A DNA stretch of 64,000 nt. It comes from Pseudorhizobium flavum (lineage in GTDB: Bacteria; Pseudomonadota; Alphaproteobacteria; Rhizobiales; Rhizobiaceae). The translations under genes and the position numbers were made by a program. Below are positions 42,809 through 51,678 of the stretch, one piece after another. The DNA lies in contig NZ_LR723670.1 in NCBI RefSeq assembly GCF_902502825.2, positions 868,001 to 932,000 of the forward strand, written 5' to 3'. The notes beneath the pieces are model-generated. The model was not told the DNA's origin. It made no database searches and was given only the letters and a program-made list of their open reading frames with translations. Position 1 is the stretch's first letter. The number at the start of each line of letters is the position of its first letter.

Positions 42809-43563
42809 GTATTGAAGCACCAGAGATCCTTCTCGCGCACTATCTCAAGGTCCTGAAGCTGCCGACCTTCCAGCGCGAGTACCAGAAGCTGGCCCGGCTA
42901 TGCGCCACCGAGGGCGTCGATCATGTCGGATACCTATTCCGACTTGGTGAGCGGGAGATGATCGAACGCGATCGCCGCAAGGTCGAGCGCCGCATCAAGG
43001 CGGCGAAATTCCCCATCGTCAAAAGCCTCGACAGCTTCGACTTCGCCGCCATCCCCAAGCTCAACAAGATGCAGGTGCTGGAACTGGCACGATGCGAATG
43101 GATCGAGCGGAGGGAGAATGTCATTGCGCTCGGTCCCAGCGGCACGGGCAAAACACATGTCGCGCTCGGCCTTGGCTTGGCAGCTTGCCAGAAGGGCCTG
43201 TCCGTGGGCTTCACCACGGCGGCCGCGCTGGTCAGCGAGATGATGGAGGCGCGTGATGAGCGGCGTCTTCTCCGATTCCAGAAGCAGATGGCCGCCTACA
43301 AGCTGCTGATCATCGATGAACTGGGCTTCGTGCCGCTGTCCAAGACCGGCGCCGAATTGCTGTTCGAGCTGATCTCGCAACGCTACGAGCGCGGCGCCAC
43401 TGTGATCACCAGCAATCTTCCGTTTGATGAATGGACGGAAACCATGGGATCCGAACGTTTGACCGGCGCACTGCTCGATCGCATCACCCACCACGTCAAC
43501 ATCCTCGAGATGAACGGCGACAGCTATCGTCTCGCTCAAAGCCGCGCCCGAAAGGCCGGTTGA
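42805..43563 (+). CDS. istB: IS21-family helper ATPase IstB
   Basis: 252 residues, AAA+ ATPase related to DnaC. Walker A is LGPSGTGKTHVALGL near residue 110 and Walker B is LLIIDELGFVPLS near 170. It supports target selection and strand transfer by IstA. Confidence 0.95.
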   Translation: MSIEAPEILLAHYLKVLKLPTFQREYQKLARLCATEGVDHVGYLFRLGEREMIERDRRKVERRIKAAKFPIVKSLDSFDFAAIPKLNKMQVLELARCEWIERRENVIALGPSGTGKTHVALGLGLAACQKGLSVGFTTAAALVSEMMEARDERRLLRFQKQMAAYKLLIIDELGFVPLSKTGAELLFELISQRYERGATVITSNLPFDEWTETMGSERLTGALLDRITHHVNILEMNGDSYRLAQSRARKAG

Positions 43564-43695
43564 AACGCTCCTGAAAAAATGCCGCGCCGGCCTGAGACCC
43601 CCGCTCGGGCTACGCCCTCCCGGCGGTCTCAGGCCGGCGCCATAGTGGCCGACTTTTGCTCCGCCACGTGGCCGGCTTTTACTCCGCCGTTGACA

Positions 43696-43772
43696 ACTCA
43701 TCGGTGGCTCCTCGTTGAGGACCACGTTCTCTCGTTGGATTGTCAAGATTTGACGGAGACGCCGCGAAGGGC
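43696..43772. promoter_or_regulatory. original promoter region of the PAP2 gene and two-component operon
   Basis: Begins with the right ACTCAT copy. Read on the minus strand, GAGGAG then CCACCG precedes the duplicated ATG, so the original PAP2 ribosome site is stranded here. GTCAA-GAT-TTGAC at 43742-43754 is a short inverted repeat that could be a response-regulator site. Confidence 0.7.
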
Positions 43773-44495
43773 ATGTCAAAGCCAGTGAGTTTGACTATGA
43801 TTTCATCGCTCGTGCTGGTCGTCGAGGACGACGAAGAAATAGCGTCGCTCTTGGAAAAATATCTTGCAAGGGCTGGCTACAGGACGACCAAGGCATCAAC
43901 AGGCCTCACAGCTCTTGCCCATGTGACGAGATTACAGCCGGACTTGATACTGCTCGACGTCGGTCTGCCGGATATGGATGGCTTCGATCTTCTGACAAAG
44001 GTTCGGGCACATTCGAACGTGCCGGTGATCTTCGTGTCTGCGATGGATGACAGTACAGACAAATTGCTCGGTCTGAAGCTTGGCGCTGATGACTACGTCA
44101 CGAAGCCGTTCAACCCACAGGAAGTCATGGCGCGTGTGGGGGCCGTGCTGAGGCGAGCCAGTGGCGTTGCAGGTAGTGAGGTCATCCGGCACGACGGGAT
44201 CGAAGTCCAACTCGACTCCCACATAGCTACGGCATCAACAGCTAAAGGTCGCCTTGAACTGTCGCTGACTGCCACCGAATTTCGCCTGTTAGTGTGCTTA
44301 ATAAGGTCTCCCTTCAAGACGTTCGAAAGAGCCTCGCTATTGGACGCGTGCATGCCGGACAGCGACGCCTTGGATCGCACGATTGACACCCATATTGCTA
44401 ATCTGAGGCGGAAGCTCGCGGAAGCTGGCCAAGAGGGGTACATAACGACAGTCCGCGGCGTGGGCTATCGCTTCGCGAGGTCTAAGGATGTCTAG
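43773..44495 (+). CDS. OmpR-family response regulator
   Basis: About 240 residues. Receiver domain: acidic pair in VVEDDEEIA, phosphorylated Asp in ILLDVGLPDMDG and Lys in DDYVTKPF. The C-terminal winged helix ends with TVRGVGYRFARS. The ATG at 43773 is preferred over a TTG at 43740, which would place the GTCAA repeat inside the gene. It overlaps the kinase gene by 8 bases and was divergent from the PAP2 gene before the IS21 insertion. Confidence 0.92.
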   Translation: MSKPVSLTMISSLVLVVEDDEEIASLLEKYLARAGYRTTKASTGLTALAHVTRLQPDLILLDVGLPDMDGFDLLTKVRAHSNVPVIFVSAMDDSTDKLLGLKLGADDYVTKPFNPQEVMARVGAVLRRASGVAGSEVIRHDGIEVQLDSHIATASTAKGRLELSLTATEFRLLVCLIRSPFKTFERASLLDACMPDSDALDRTIDTHIANLRRKLAEAGQEGYITTVRGVGYRFARSKDV

Positions 44496-45621
44496 ACCGG
44501 CCCTCTCAACAATGACAGCCACTTTGGTATCTGTCATTCAGCTCACGACCATTGCGTTACTCTACATCCTGGTCGATTGGTATATCGATCACGCTGAAGT
44601 ATCCGCCTTGGATGCGTTACCTGTTGAGGCGAGAAGTGCTTGGGTGAGCATTAATAATGGCGAGATCCCTGATCCAAAGGCTCTCGCAGCACTAGCGCCA
44701 CTTTACCCACAACTGGAGGAAGCCACTGAAGCGTCACCTGTTGAGGGCGTCTTAGGTTTCGGCTTTCTGCTGATCGTCTTCACAAGCGTGATAGGTGTAG
44801 TCCTGGCTCACAGGATTGCGGCACCGCTAACCCGCCTGACTGCGGCGGCGGAGAAGATCGGACAGGGCGATTTCCAGGTTACCGTAGAACCCGGCGCGAC
44901 CAAAGAGGTAGAAGCGCTGGCTATTACAATCAACAGCATGGCCAGTGAATTGCTAGCGTTGGAGACGCGTTTGAAGTTCAATACACGAGCGGTTGCCCAT
45001 GAACTGCGTACGCCGCTTACCGTGTTGCAAGGTAATCTACAGGGAATGACCGACGGTGTGATTGCTCCCACAGAAAAACAACTGCGAGCTCTGCTGCTGC
45101 AAACACAGGGCATGTCCCGTCTCGTGGACCAGCTAAACACGCTTTCGTTGGCGGGCACCACCAACTTTGTCACGGCAACCACGAAAACGGACTTAGCTTT
45201 GCATGTGTCGGAGACCGTGAGCCTGTTTCAAGCTTCCACGGGCGGTGCCGCTGATTTCCAGACACATCTTCAACCCGCACCTGCGACGATCGATCCAGAT
45301 CGCTTCCGTCAGGCTCTACTCGCTCTGCTCGAAAACGCGCGCAAATACGCTGGTGGTTACGGTCCAATCGAGGTTCTTACGGGTTTAGATGAAGCCGGTC
45401 ACTCGTACATCACCATTCGAGACAAGGGGCCAGGATTACCGGACGATGTGCAGCATGCCTCTTTTGATATGTTCTGGAGGAGTGAGACGCCGAACGGTCG
45501 TGGTCTCGGCGGCTCGGGGCTTGGCCTTACGGTCGTCAAGGCTATTGCAGAAGCACATAACGCGCGATTTGAGGTGGGAAATAACGGTGAAGGAGGTTCC
45601 TATGCCACGATCGTATTTTGA
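44488..45621 (+). CDS. sensor histidine kinase
   Basis: 377 residues. TM1 is residues ~10-30 and TM2 ~85-110, with a short periplasmic loop of ~55 residues. Then HAMP, the H-box AVAHELRTPLTVLQGNLQGM with the phospho-His near residue 171, N-box LLALLENARKYA and G-boxes IRDKGPGLP and GLGGSGLGLTVVKA. Partner of the preceding regulator. The signal is unknown; the ancestral neighbours suggest envelope stress or cationic peptides. Confidence 0.93.
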   Translation: MSRPALSTMTATLVSVIQLTTIALLYILVDWYIDHAEVSALDALPVEARSAWVSINNGEIPDPKALAALAPLYPQLEEATEASPVEGVLGFGFLLIVFTSVIGVVLAHRIAAPLTRLTAAAEKIGQGDFQVTVEPGATKEVEALAITINSMASELLALETRLKFNTRAVAHELRTPLTVLQGNLQGMTDGVIAPTEKQLRALLLQTQGMSRLVDQLNTLSLAGTTNFVTATTKTDLALHVSETVSLFQASTGGAADFQTHLQPAPATIDPDRFRQALLALLENARKYAGGYGPIEVLTGLDEAGHSYITIRDKGPGLPDDVQHASFDMFWRSETPNGRGLGGSGLGLTVVKAIAEAHNARFEVGNNGEGGSYATIVF

Positions 45622-45826
45622 ATAACCACCGTTCCATCAAATTTCTCTTTCCAGAAACTTGAGTTTTCCAATCTCGTTGCAGCCGCCTGCTCCATACTTA
45701 AGAACCCGCAACTGGATCGCTCTTGTAGGCACAAGCTCATCGACGATCGAAGGCAGATGCGAGGGCTTGGTTCGCCTCAGCTTTGTGCGACAGGACCAGC
45801 ATCGGCAGTGAACTTCTGGCATCGGG

Positions 45827-47152
45827 CTACCTCAAAAGGTCGACGAGGAAGGATGACATTTCTGGCGCCGATGCGACTACGGCGAGGCCGAGGATGCTGG
45901 TCATCAGGAAAGGCAGCGCTCCGCGTGCAACCTTTTCGAGCGGCAATCGGGTAATGTTTGCCGCAACGTAGAGATTTATGCCAACGGGCGGCGTGAAGAG
46001 GCCGATTGCCAGATTGATCATCACGACAACGCCGAACCAGATCGGATCCCACCCGAGCTTCTGCGCCACCGGTAGAAAGATTGGCAGGCAGATGAACATA
46101 ATGGTGATGGCATCCATGAACATGCCTGCGATCAGCAGGATGAGCATGACGATGAAAAGAATGATCCACTGGTTGTCCGACACACCCAAAAGCAGCGTCG
46201 AATAATGGCCGATCAGATCGTCTACAGTGACCACCCAGCCGAAGAGGCTGGCATAGGCGACGACCATCATCACCACTGCGGAGGATGCAGCCGCGTCGCT
46301 CAGGGCCCGATAGAGACCCTCGATCGTAAGGGTACGGTAGATCAACCCGCCGATGAGCAGCGCATAGACGGTGGCGACAAGGGCGGCCTCCGTCGGCGTG
46401 AAAGCACCCGAATAGATGCCGCCAAGGATGACGATGGGCGTCATAAGGCCCCAAAAGCTCTCCAGGAAGGAACGCCAAAGTCGCTTGCCGTAGGGTAGGT
46501 CGTTGTAGGGCCTGGGGCTTAGCCGCTCGAGGCTTGCCGCGGCGGCGCCGACATAGCCTGACCTTTTTGCCAGGGGCAGCGTCGCCAGCATCAGCAGGCC
46601 CATGAACAGGCCGGGAATAATGGCCGCGATGAAGAGGTCCGAAATGGATGTTTCGGCAATGACCCCGTAGATGACCAAGCCGATCGATGGCGGGATAACA
46701 ATAGACAATGCCGCCCCGGTGCAGACGAGGCCAGCGGCGAAGGCGCGCGAATAGCCATCTTCTTCCATGCCCTTGATGATGAGCGGGCCGATAGCGGCGA
46801 CCGATGCCGGGCCAGAGCCACTGACCGCGCCCCAAAACAAGCACACGGTCGTGCCGACGACGCCCATTCCGCCAGGGAGGTCGCCGATCAAGATCCGGAA
46901 GAAGCGGATCATGCGCTCAGCGATGCCAAGGCTACCCATGAGCACGCCGGCGAGGATGAAGAACGGAACGGCGAGCAGGGAGTATTTTGCGATGCCCGAG
47001 GCGATGAGGTCGCCGGCGAGATCCAGGCCGAACCCGAGCGCCCACATGGCATAGATCGCCGAAAGCCCGAGTGCAAAGGCGACTGGCAGCCGCAAGGCAA
47101 GCAGGATGAAAAATATAACGACCATTTGGGTCCCGGCGCTCATGTCAGACAT
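45827..47152 (-). CDS. dctM: TRAP transporter large permease (DctM)
   Basis: 441 residues from the ATG at 47152, which overlaps the dctQ stop. Twelve or so helices; typical blocks are FFILAGVLMGSLGIAERMIR, SIVIPPSIGLVIYGVIAETS and LAIGLFTPPVGINLYVAANI. It imports a carboxylate-type solute with an ion gradient together with DctQ and DctP. Confidence 0.95.
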   Translation of the reverse strand: MSDMSAGTQMVVIFFILLALRLPVAFALGLSAIYAMWALGFGLDLAGDLIASGIAKYSLLAVPFFILAGVLMGSLGIAERMIRFFRILIGDLPGGMGVVGTTVCLFWGAVSGSGPASVAAIGPLIIKGMEEDGYSRAFAAGLVCTGAALSIVIPPSIGLVIYGVIAETSISDLFIAAIIPGLFMGLLMLATLPLAKRSGYVGAAAASLERLSPRPYNDLPYGKRLWRSFLESFWGLMTPIVILGGIYSGAFTPTEAALVATVYALLIGGLIYRTLTIEGLYRALSDAAASSAVVMMVVAYASLFGWVVTVDDLIGHYSTLLLGVSDNQWIILFIVMLILLIAGMFMDAITIMFICLPIFLPVAQKLGWDPIWFGVVVMINLAIGLFTPPVGINLYVAANITRLPLEKVARGALPFLMTSILGLAVVASAPEMSSFLVDLLR

Positions 47153-47627
47153 TGCCGTTCTCCCGGTCCAGTTCCCGCCACTCGTCGAGCGCCCGCTGTG
47201 TGTAGCGAACGATGACGAGGGCAAAGGCAAATGGCAGGCCAACGCTGTAGTACCAGGCCGGGATCTGGAGCGCATAGGAGCGTACTTGACTGGAAACCTG
47301 GTTGGACAACAGTTCTAAGGTGAACCAGGCCGAAGCTGCCAGAAGAAGGATGGAGAGCGCGGAGGCGATGATGAGCATCAGCTTGCGGATTGGTCGCGGC
47401 AGCAGTTCATAAATCAAGGTGACGGCGAGATGATCACCGGTCCGCGCAGCGATCGCGGCGCCGAAGATGGTCAGGAGAAGGAACCCGTTTGTCAGCAATT
47501 CCTCGGAAGCGGCAAGCGAATAGTTGCTCGCATAGCGCACCACGACATTGGCAAAGCCGAGCAGGGTCATGGCGAAAAAGATGATCGCGCAGATGATCTT
47601 TTCCGCATCCCGCAAGATGAACGCCAT
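47145..47627 (-). CDS. dctQ: TRAP transporter small permease (DctQ)
   Basis: 160 residues from the ATG at 47627, preceded by GGAGACC. Four helices with the conserved ALQIPAWYYSVGLPFAFALV toward the end. Its stop overlaps the dctM start by 8 bases. Confidence 0.93.
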   Translation of the reverse strand: MAFILRDAEKIICAIIFFAMTLLGFANVVVRYASNYSLAASEELLTNGFLLLTIFGAAIAARTGDHLAVTLIYELLPRPIRKLMLIIASALSILLLAASAWFTLELLSNQVSSQVRSYALQIPAWYYSVGLPFAFALVIVRYTQRALDEWRELDRENGNV

Positions 47628-47648
47628 GGCAGGTCTCCGATGGGTGTC

Positions 47649-47672
47649 GGGGCCGGACGTGGATCCGACCCC
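47649..47672. terminator. hairpin between dctP and dctQ
   Basis: GGGGCCGGA at 47649-47657 pairs with TCCGACCCC at 47664-47672, with one wobble pair in the minus-strand RNA and a 6-base loop. No T run. Confidence 0.6.
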
Positions 47673-47691
47673 GGTCTGCTGTCTGCTGCCT

Positions 47692-48696
47692 CTATTTGGC
47701 GGCGGCAACAGCGTCCTGGAAGGAGGTTACGAGATCGGTGCCGACTTTCGCAGCCCAAGTGTCGAAAGCCGGCTTCGTGGCATCGCGAAACGCCTGGAGT
47801 TCTTCGGCAGAAGGTTCATAGACCTCCATTCCCTTTTCCCGAAGCAGTGCGATCCCCTGTTCAGTGCTCTCGCGGGTGATCTGCTTCTGGTAAGCCATGG
47901 CCTCCGAGGCCGCTTTTTGTACCTTTTCCTTGGTCGCGTCATCGAAGCTGTCCCAGCGCTTCTTGCTGATGCCGAGGAAGACCGGGTCATAAGAATAGTG
48001 CCAGGCTGTCAGGTATTTCTGCACTTCGTAGACGCGCTGTGGAATGATCACGGCGCCGATCGGATTTTCCTGCCCGTCGACCACACCTTGCTGGAGGGCG
48101 GTGAAAGTTTCCGTCCACTGCATCTGCTGCGGATTGGCGCCCAGCGCGTTCATCACGTCGATATACATCGGGCCTGCAACGCGCATCTTCAGGCCCTTCA
48201 TATCTTCGGGAGACTTGATCGGGCGGATATTGTTGGTGACTTCGCGAAAGCCGTTCTCGCCCCAGGCAAGCACGACGATGTCATGGCTATCCATGATCTC
48301 CTTCATCTTGTCACCCGGAGCCCCGTCGGTCGTGGCGTCGACCTGCGCATAGTTGGCATAGAGATAGGGCAGCGAGAAGACGGCCATTTCCGGCACAAGT
48401 GGGGTCACGTTGATCGCCGAGGTGATGACGAAGTCAAGGGCGCCGCGGCTGACCATTTCGGCCTGCTTCATCTGGTCGCCGCCCGACAAGGTGGCATTTG
48501 GGAAGACGCGGACCGTCATGTCGCCACCGGTCTCGGCACTCAGGAGCTCGTTAAACTTCTCTGCGCCCTTGTGCCAGGTCGTGGCGTCGCCGGTATTGTG
48601 GGAAAGGCGGAGGGTTTCCGCCGCTGCCGTGCCGTAAAGAGCTGTGCAGACGATCGCCGATGTCAGGGCAAATGCGCCTAGTTTCTTCAAATCCAT
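47692..48696 (-). CDS. dctP: TRAP transporter substrate-binding protein (DctP)
   Basis: 334 residues from the ATG at 48696 with GGAGGAA upstream. Signal peptide ends near TAAA-ETLRLSHN. Family blocks are NIRPIKSPEDMKGLKMRV near residue 155, including the arginine that pairs with the substrate carboxylate, and QWTETFTALQQGVVDGQENP near 190. First gene of the leftward TRAP operon. Confidence 0.94.
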   Translation of the reverse strand: MDLKKLGAFALTSAIVCTALYGTAAAETLRLSHNTGDATTWHKGAEKFNELLSAETGGDMTVRVFPNATLSGGDQMKQAEMVSRGALDFVITSAINVTPLVPEMAVFSLPYLYANYAQVDATTDGAPGDKMKEIMDSHDIVVLAWGENGFREVTNNIRPIKSPEDMKGLKMRVAGPMYIDVMNALGANPQQMQWTETFTALQQGVVDGQENPIGAVIIPQRVYEVQKYLTAWHYSYDPVFLGISKKRWDSFDDATKEKVQKAASEAMAYQKQITRESTEQGIALLREKGMEVYEPSAEELQAFRDATKPAFDTWAAKVGTDLVTSFQDAVAAAK

Positions 48697-48761
48697 GGGT
48701 TCCTCCTCCACTTGATCCTGCTGCCCTCGCAGCAGTTTGCGACCTCCATCGCACAAATGCG

Positions 48762-48785
48762 GTCCACATCATGGATCATGTGGAC
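48762..48785. promoter_or_regulatory. candidate IclR operator A
   Basis: GTCCACAT at 48762-48769 and ATGTGGAC at 48778-48785, perfect 8-bp arms with an 8-base spacer, 66 bases before the dctP start. Confidence 0.6.
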
Positions 48786-48876
48786 AGAGATTGGAAGTGC
48801 ATCAATGCTCAATTTCGAGCGATGCGCAAGAAGAGGCCGGTTTGCTTTACTTTTCGGGCGTCAAATGATAGCTTCT

Positions 48877-48893
48877 TGGTCCATATTATAGAC
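48877..48893. promoter_or_regulatory. candidate IclR operator B
   Basis: GGTCCATATTATAGACC, a near-perfect palindrome 16 bases before the TTG chosen as the start of the IclR gene, where it could mediate autoregulation. Confidence 0.55.
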
Positions 48894-48908
48894 CACCTGA
48901 GGCGGCAT

Positions 48909-49745
48909 TTGACCCCATTGAACGGATCACAAAGTGTCGATCGTGCGCTCTCGCTGTTGGCCATGGTGGGGCGTCATGCGGGCCGCGGCGTCTCGCTTTC
49001 CGCGCTGGTGGATGACAGCGGCCTGAACAAGCCCACGGTGCGTCGGCTCCTTTTGGCGCTAATGCGCGCCAGCCTTGTTGAGCAGGACGAGGAAACCCGC
49101 CGCTACTATCTCGGCGAGGAGGCCTACGTACTTGGGACTTTGGCCTCTCAGCGATTTGGTCTGCTGGAGCTTTGCCTCGACAGCCTTAGCAGCCTTTCAC
49201 GCAAGACGGAGGATACGAGCTTCCTTTCCATCCGGCGCGGCATGTCATCCGTTTGCGTCTATCGCGAGGAAGGAACCTATCCGGTACGTACCCACGCCCT
49301 GCAGGTCGGGTTTGAACATCCCCTCGGGATCGGTGCCGGGTCGCTCGCATTCCTTGCCGCCTTGCCGGATGAGGAGGTAGAGGAAGCGCTGACCTTCAAC
49401 AGGGCGATCCTCACAGAGCGTTATCCGAACCTGCCGCCTGAACGTATCCGCAGGGATGTCGCACTGACCCGTGACAGGGGCTACTCGCTCAATCCGGGCT
49501 TGATTTTCGCTAATTCGTGGGGCGTAGGCGTGGCAATCCGCCATCCGGACGGTCGTCCGGCAGGTGCGCTCAGCATAGCCGCAATCGACAGCCGCATGTC
49601 GGAAACACGGCAGGTGGAGCTTGCCGGATATCTGAAACTGGAGGCGGCAAAGGTGGAGGATAAGTTGGCAGGTATGTTTGCCGTCAGAACGGGTGCCGCG
49701 CGCCAGACAACTAGCAAGTCGCAAGCGAGGAGGCGTGCGAAATGA
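48909..49745 (+). CDS. IclR-family transcriptional regulator
   Basis: About 278 residues from a TTG at 48909 with GAGG upstream. The frame is open back to 48660, but that would put both candidate operators and the dctP start inside the gene. The winged helix is VSLSALVDDSGLNKPTVRRL then LLALMRASLVEQ, and the effector domain includes EHPLGIGAGSLAFLAALPDE. Divergent from the TRAP operon and first of a rightward acyl-CoA gene set, so it may control both. Confidence 0.88.
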   Translation: MTPLNGSQSVDRALSLLAMVGRHAGRGVSLSALVDDSGLNKPTVRRLLLALMRASLVEQDEETRRYYLGEEAYVLGTLASQRFGLLELCLDSLSSLSRKTEDTSFLSIRRGMSSVCVYREEGTYPVRTHALQVGFEHPLGIGAGSLAFLAALPDEEVEEALTFNRAILTERYPNLPPERIRRDVALTRDRGYSLNPGLIFANSWGVGVAIRHPDGRPAGALSIAAIDSRMSETRQVELAGYLKLEAAKVEDKLAGMFAVRTGAARQTTSKSQARRRAK

Positions 49746-50041
49746 GCAGGGCGCAAAACGTTGGCTGGGCGCATTCCACCTTCGGAAAATCACCGCTGGA
49801 CGATGTCGAGCAGTTGATCGTCTCCGTCGCGGCGCCGGCAATCAACTACACGGGCATCTCTGCCACCGATATCGACGACTTGCCAGTTGGCGTTATGACC
49901 AACAGCTTTTCCACGCAGGAACGTCAAGGTGCACTTGTTGCCATGGACGACGAGGGGCTCTCCCATGTGCCTGCCGTGCCACTTGAGAAGTGTAGTGCCG
50001 CGGTTTCCAAGGACGTATCGATTCTGGAGCGCGTGCGATGA
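49742..50041 (+). pseudogene. thiolase-family gene with a large internal deletion
   Basis: 99 residues. The N-terminal part (VGWAHSTFGKSPLDDVEQLI then TGISATDIDDLPVGVM) matches the opening of SCP2/acetyl-CoA-acetyltransferase-like thiolases, and VPAVPLEKCSAAV corresponds to the block around the active-site Cys. The last residues VSILERVR look like the C-terminus of the same family, joined in frame after loss of ~300 residues. Start and stop overlaps with both neighbours are preserved, so the deletion lies inside a once-normal operon. Confidence 0.6.
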
Positions 50042-51669
50042 GCCAACCCGTGCCGCTAGGCGGTCTCTCGCCGTGCTCGAACCGCGTCATGAACCTGGCA
50101 AGTCTCCTGACCCAGGCAGCCCGTCGTCATCCCGACGACACCGGCTTTGTCTGGGGAGAAAAGACCTGGACTTTTGCGGCGATGGAAGCGCGTGTCAATG
50201 CGATGGCGGTTGCGCTTGCGCGCGATTTCGGGGTGAAGAAGGGGGACAGGGTCCTCGTCCAGTCGTCGAATTGCAACCAGATGTTCGAATCCATGTTCGC
50301 CTGCTTCCGGCTCGGCGCGGTCTGGGTGCCGACGAACTATCGCCAATCTCCGGAGGAGGTCGCGTATCTGGCACAGGCAAGCGGTGCATACGGAATGATC
50401 TGCGGCGCGGCATTTGCCGGCCATGCCGAGGCTTGCCGTCAGACCGCGCCGAGTGTCGCCTTCGTGATATCGATAGGCCCGTCGGATTTCGGCGAAGACT
50501 ATGATGCGCTCGTCGAGCGCCATGCCGGAACGACCTTTGCCCATACCCCGGTCGATCGCGACGATCCCTGCTGGTTCTTCTTCACCTCGGGTACGACCGG
50601 GAGGCCGAAAGCAGCGGTGCTCACTCACGGCCAGATGGCCTTCGTCATCACCAATCACCTGTGTGACCTGATGCCGGGCACAGGTGTGGGCGACGCGTCG
50701 ATTGTAGTGGCGCCGCTGTCACATGGCGCTGGCATCCACCAACTGACGCAGGTGGCCCACGGGGTGAAGACCGTGCTGCCGGCGTCGGAGAAGTTCGATG
50801 TTGCCGCCGTCTGGCAACTGATCGAGCGGTGGAAGATCACCAATGTCTTCACGGTTCCGACGATCCTGAAAATGTTGGTCGAGGATCCCTCAGTCGACCG
50901 GTACGACCATTCGAGCTTGCGCTATGTGATCTATGCGGGCGCGCCAATGTACCGGGCCGATCAGAAGCGAGCGCTCGCCAAGCTCGGTGCCGTTCTGGTG
51001 CAGTATTTCGGGCTTGGCGAAGTGACGGGCGCGATCACTGTTCTGCCACCAAGCCGGCATTTTTTGGAGGATGGTCCTGAGGCACGCATCGGGACCTGCG
51101 GTTTCGAGCGTACAGGCATGCAGGTGCAGATCCAGGATGCCGACGGTGTGGAAGTGGATGTCGGCCAGACCGGAGAAATCTGTGTGATCGGACCTGCGGT
51201 TTTTGCCGGCTATTACAACAATCCCGATGCCAACGAGAAAGCCTTCCGGAACGGCTGGTTTAGGACAGGAGACCTTGGTCACATGGACGGGGAGGGCTTC
51301 ATCTACATTACCGGCCGCTCGTCGGACATGTACATCTCCGGAGGTTCCAACATCTATCCGCGGGAAATCGAAGAGAAGATACTCCTGCATCCCGATGTCC
51401 GCGAAGTAGCCGTACTCGGCGTGCCGGACCCCGTATGGGGCGAGGTGGGGCTTGCGGTTTGCGTGCTTCGCGAGGGCGCAGATGCTGCCGGCTTCGATCT
51501 GAGGTCTTGGCTCGAGGGTAAGATGGCGCGCTACAAGCTGCCCAAGACCTTCGTCTTTTGGGATGCCCTGCCGAAATCAGCCTATGGCAAGATCACCAAG
51601 AGGCTGATCCGTGAGGAGTTGCAACGGCGCGGCCAGATGCCGACCTTTGAGCAAGCCCCCACGGCTTAG
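50038..51669 (+). CDS. AMP-dependent acyl-CoA synthetase/ligase
   Basis: 543 residues; an ATG at 50089 (MNLASLLTQ) is an alternative start. ANL-superfamily motifs: P-loop FFTSGTTGRPKAAVLTH near residue 183, YFGLGEVTG near 325, the hinge GWFRTGDLGHMDGEG near 407 and the catalytic Lys in KSAYGKITKRL near 525. It makes an acyl-CoA from a free acid and ATP, possibly the acid taken up by the TRAP transporter (inference). Confidence 0.93.
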   Translation: MSQPVPLGGLSPCSNRVMNLASLLTQAARRHPDDTGFVWGEKTWTFAAMEARVNAMAVALARDFGVKKGDRVLVQSSNCNQMFESMFACFRLGAVWVPTNYRQSPEEVAYLAQASGAYGMICGAAFAGHAEACRQTAPSVAFVISIGPSDFGEDYDALVERHAGTTFAHTPVDRDDPCWFFFTSGTTGRPKAAVLTHGQMAFVITNHLCDLMPGTGVGDASIVVAPLSHGAGIHQLTQVAHGVKTVLPASEKFDVAAVWQLIERWKITNVFTVPTILKMLVEDPSVDRYDHSSLRYVIYAGAPMYRADQKRALAKLGAVLVQYFGLGEVTGAITVLPPSRHFLEDGPEARIGTCGFERTGMQVQIQDADGVEVDVGQTGEICVIGPAVFAGYYNNPDANEKAFRNGWFRTGDLGHMDGEGFIYITGRSSDMYISGGSNIYPREIEEKILLHPDVREVAVLGVPDPVWGEVGLAVCVLREGADAAGFDLRSWLEGKMARYKLPKTFVFWDALPKSAYGKITKRLIREELQRRGQMPTFEQAPTA

Positions 51670-51678
51670 GAGACGACC

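Larger units (their letters stand above)
41190..43695 (+). mobile_element. IS21-family insertion sequence, complete
   Basis: 2506 bp with istA and istB. The left end begins TGAGAGCGGCGGTGCAAAAG and the right end, read inward, begins TGTCAACGGCGGAGTAAAAG; both continue CGGCCAC after one or two bases. Inner repeats of the same GGCGGAG(T/C)AAAA(G/T) type occur at both ends, as in the IS21 family. A perfect 6-bp duplication ACTCAT flanks the element, so the insertion is fairly recent. Confidence 0.92.
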
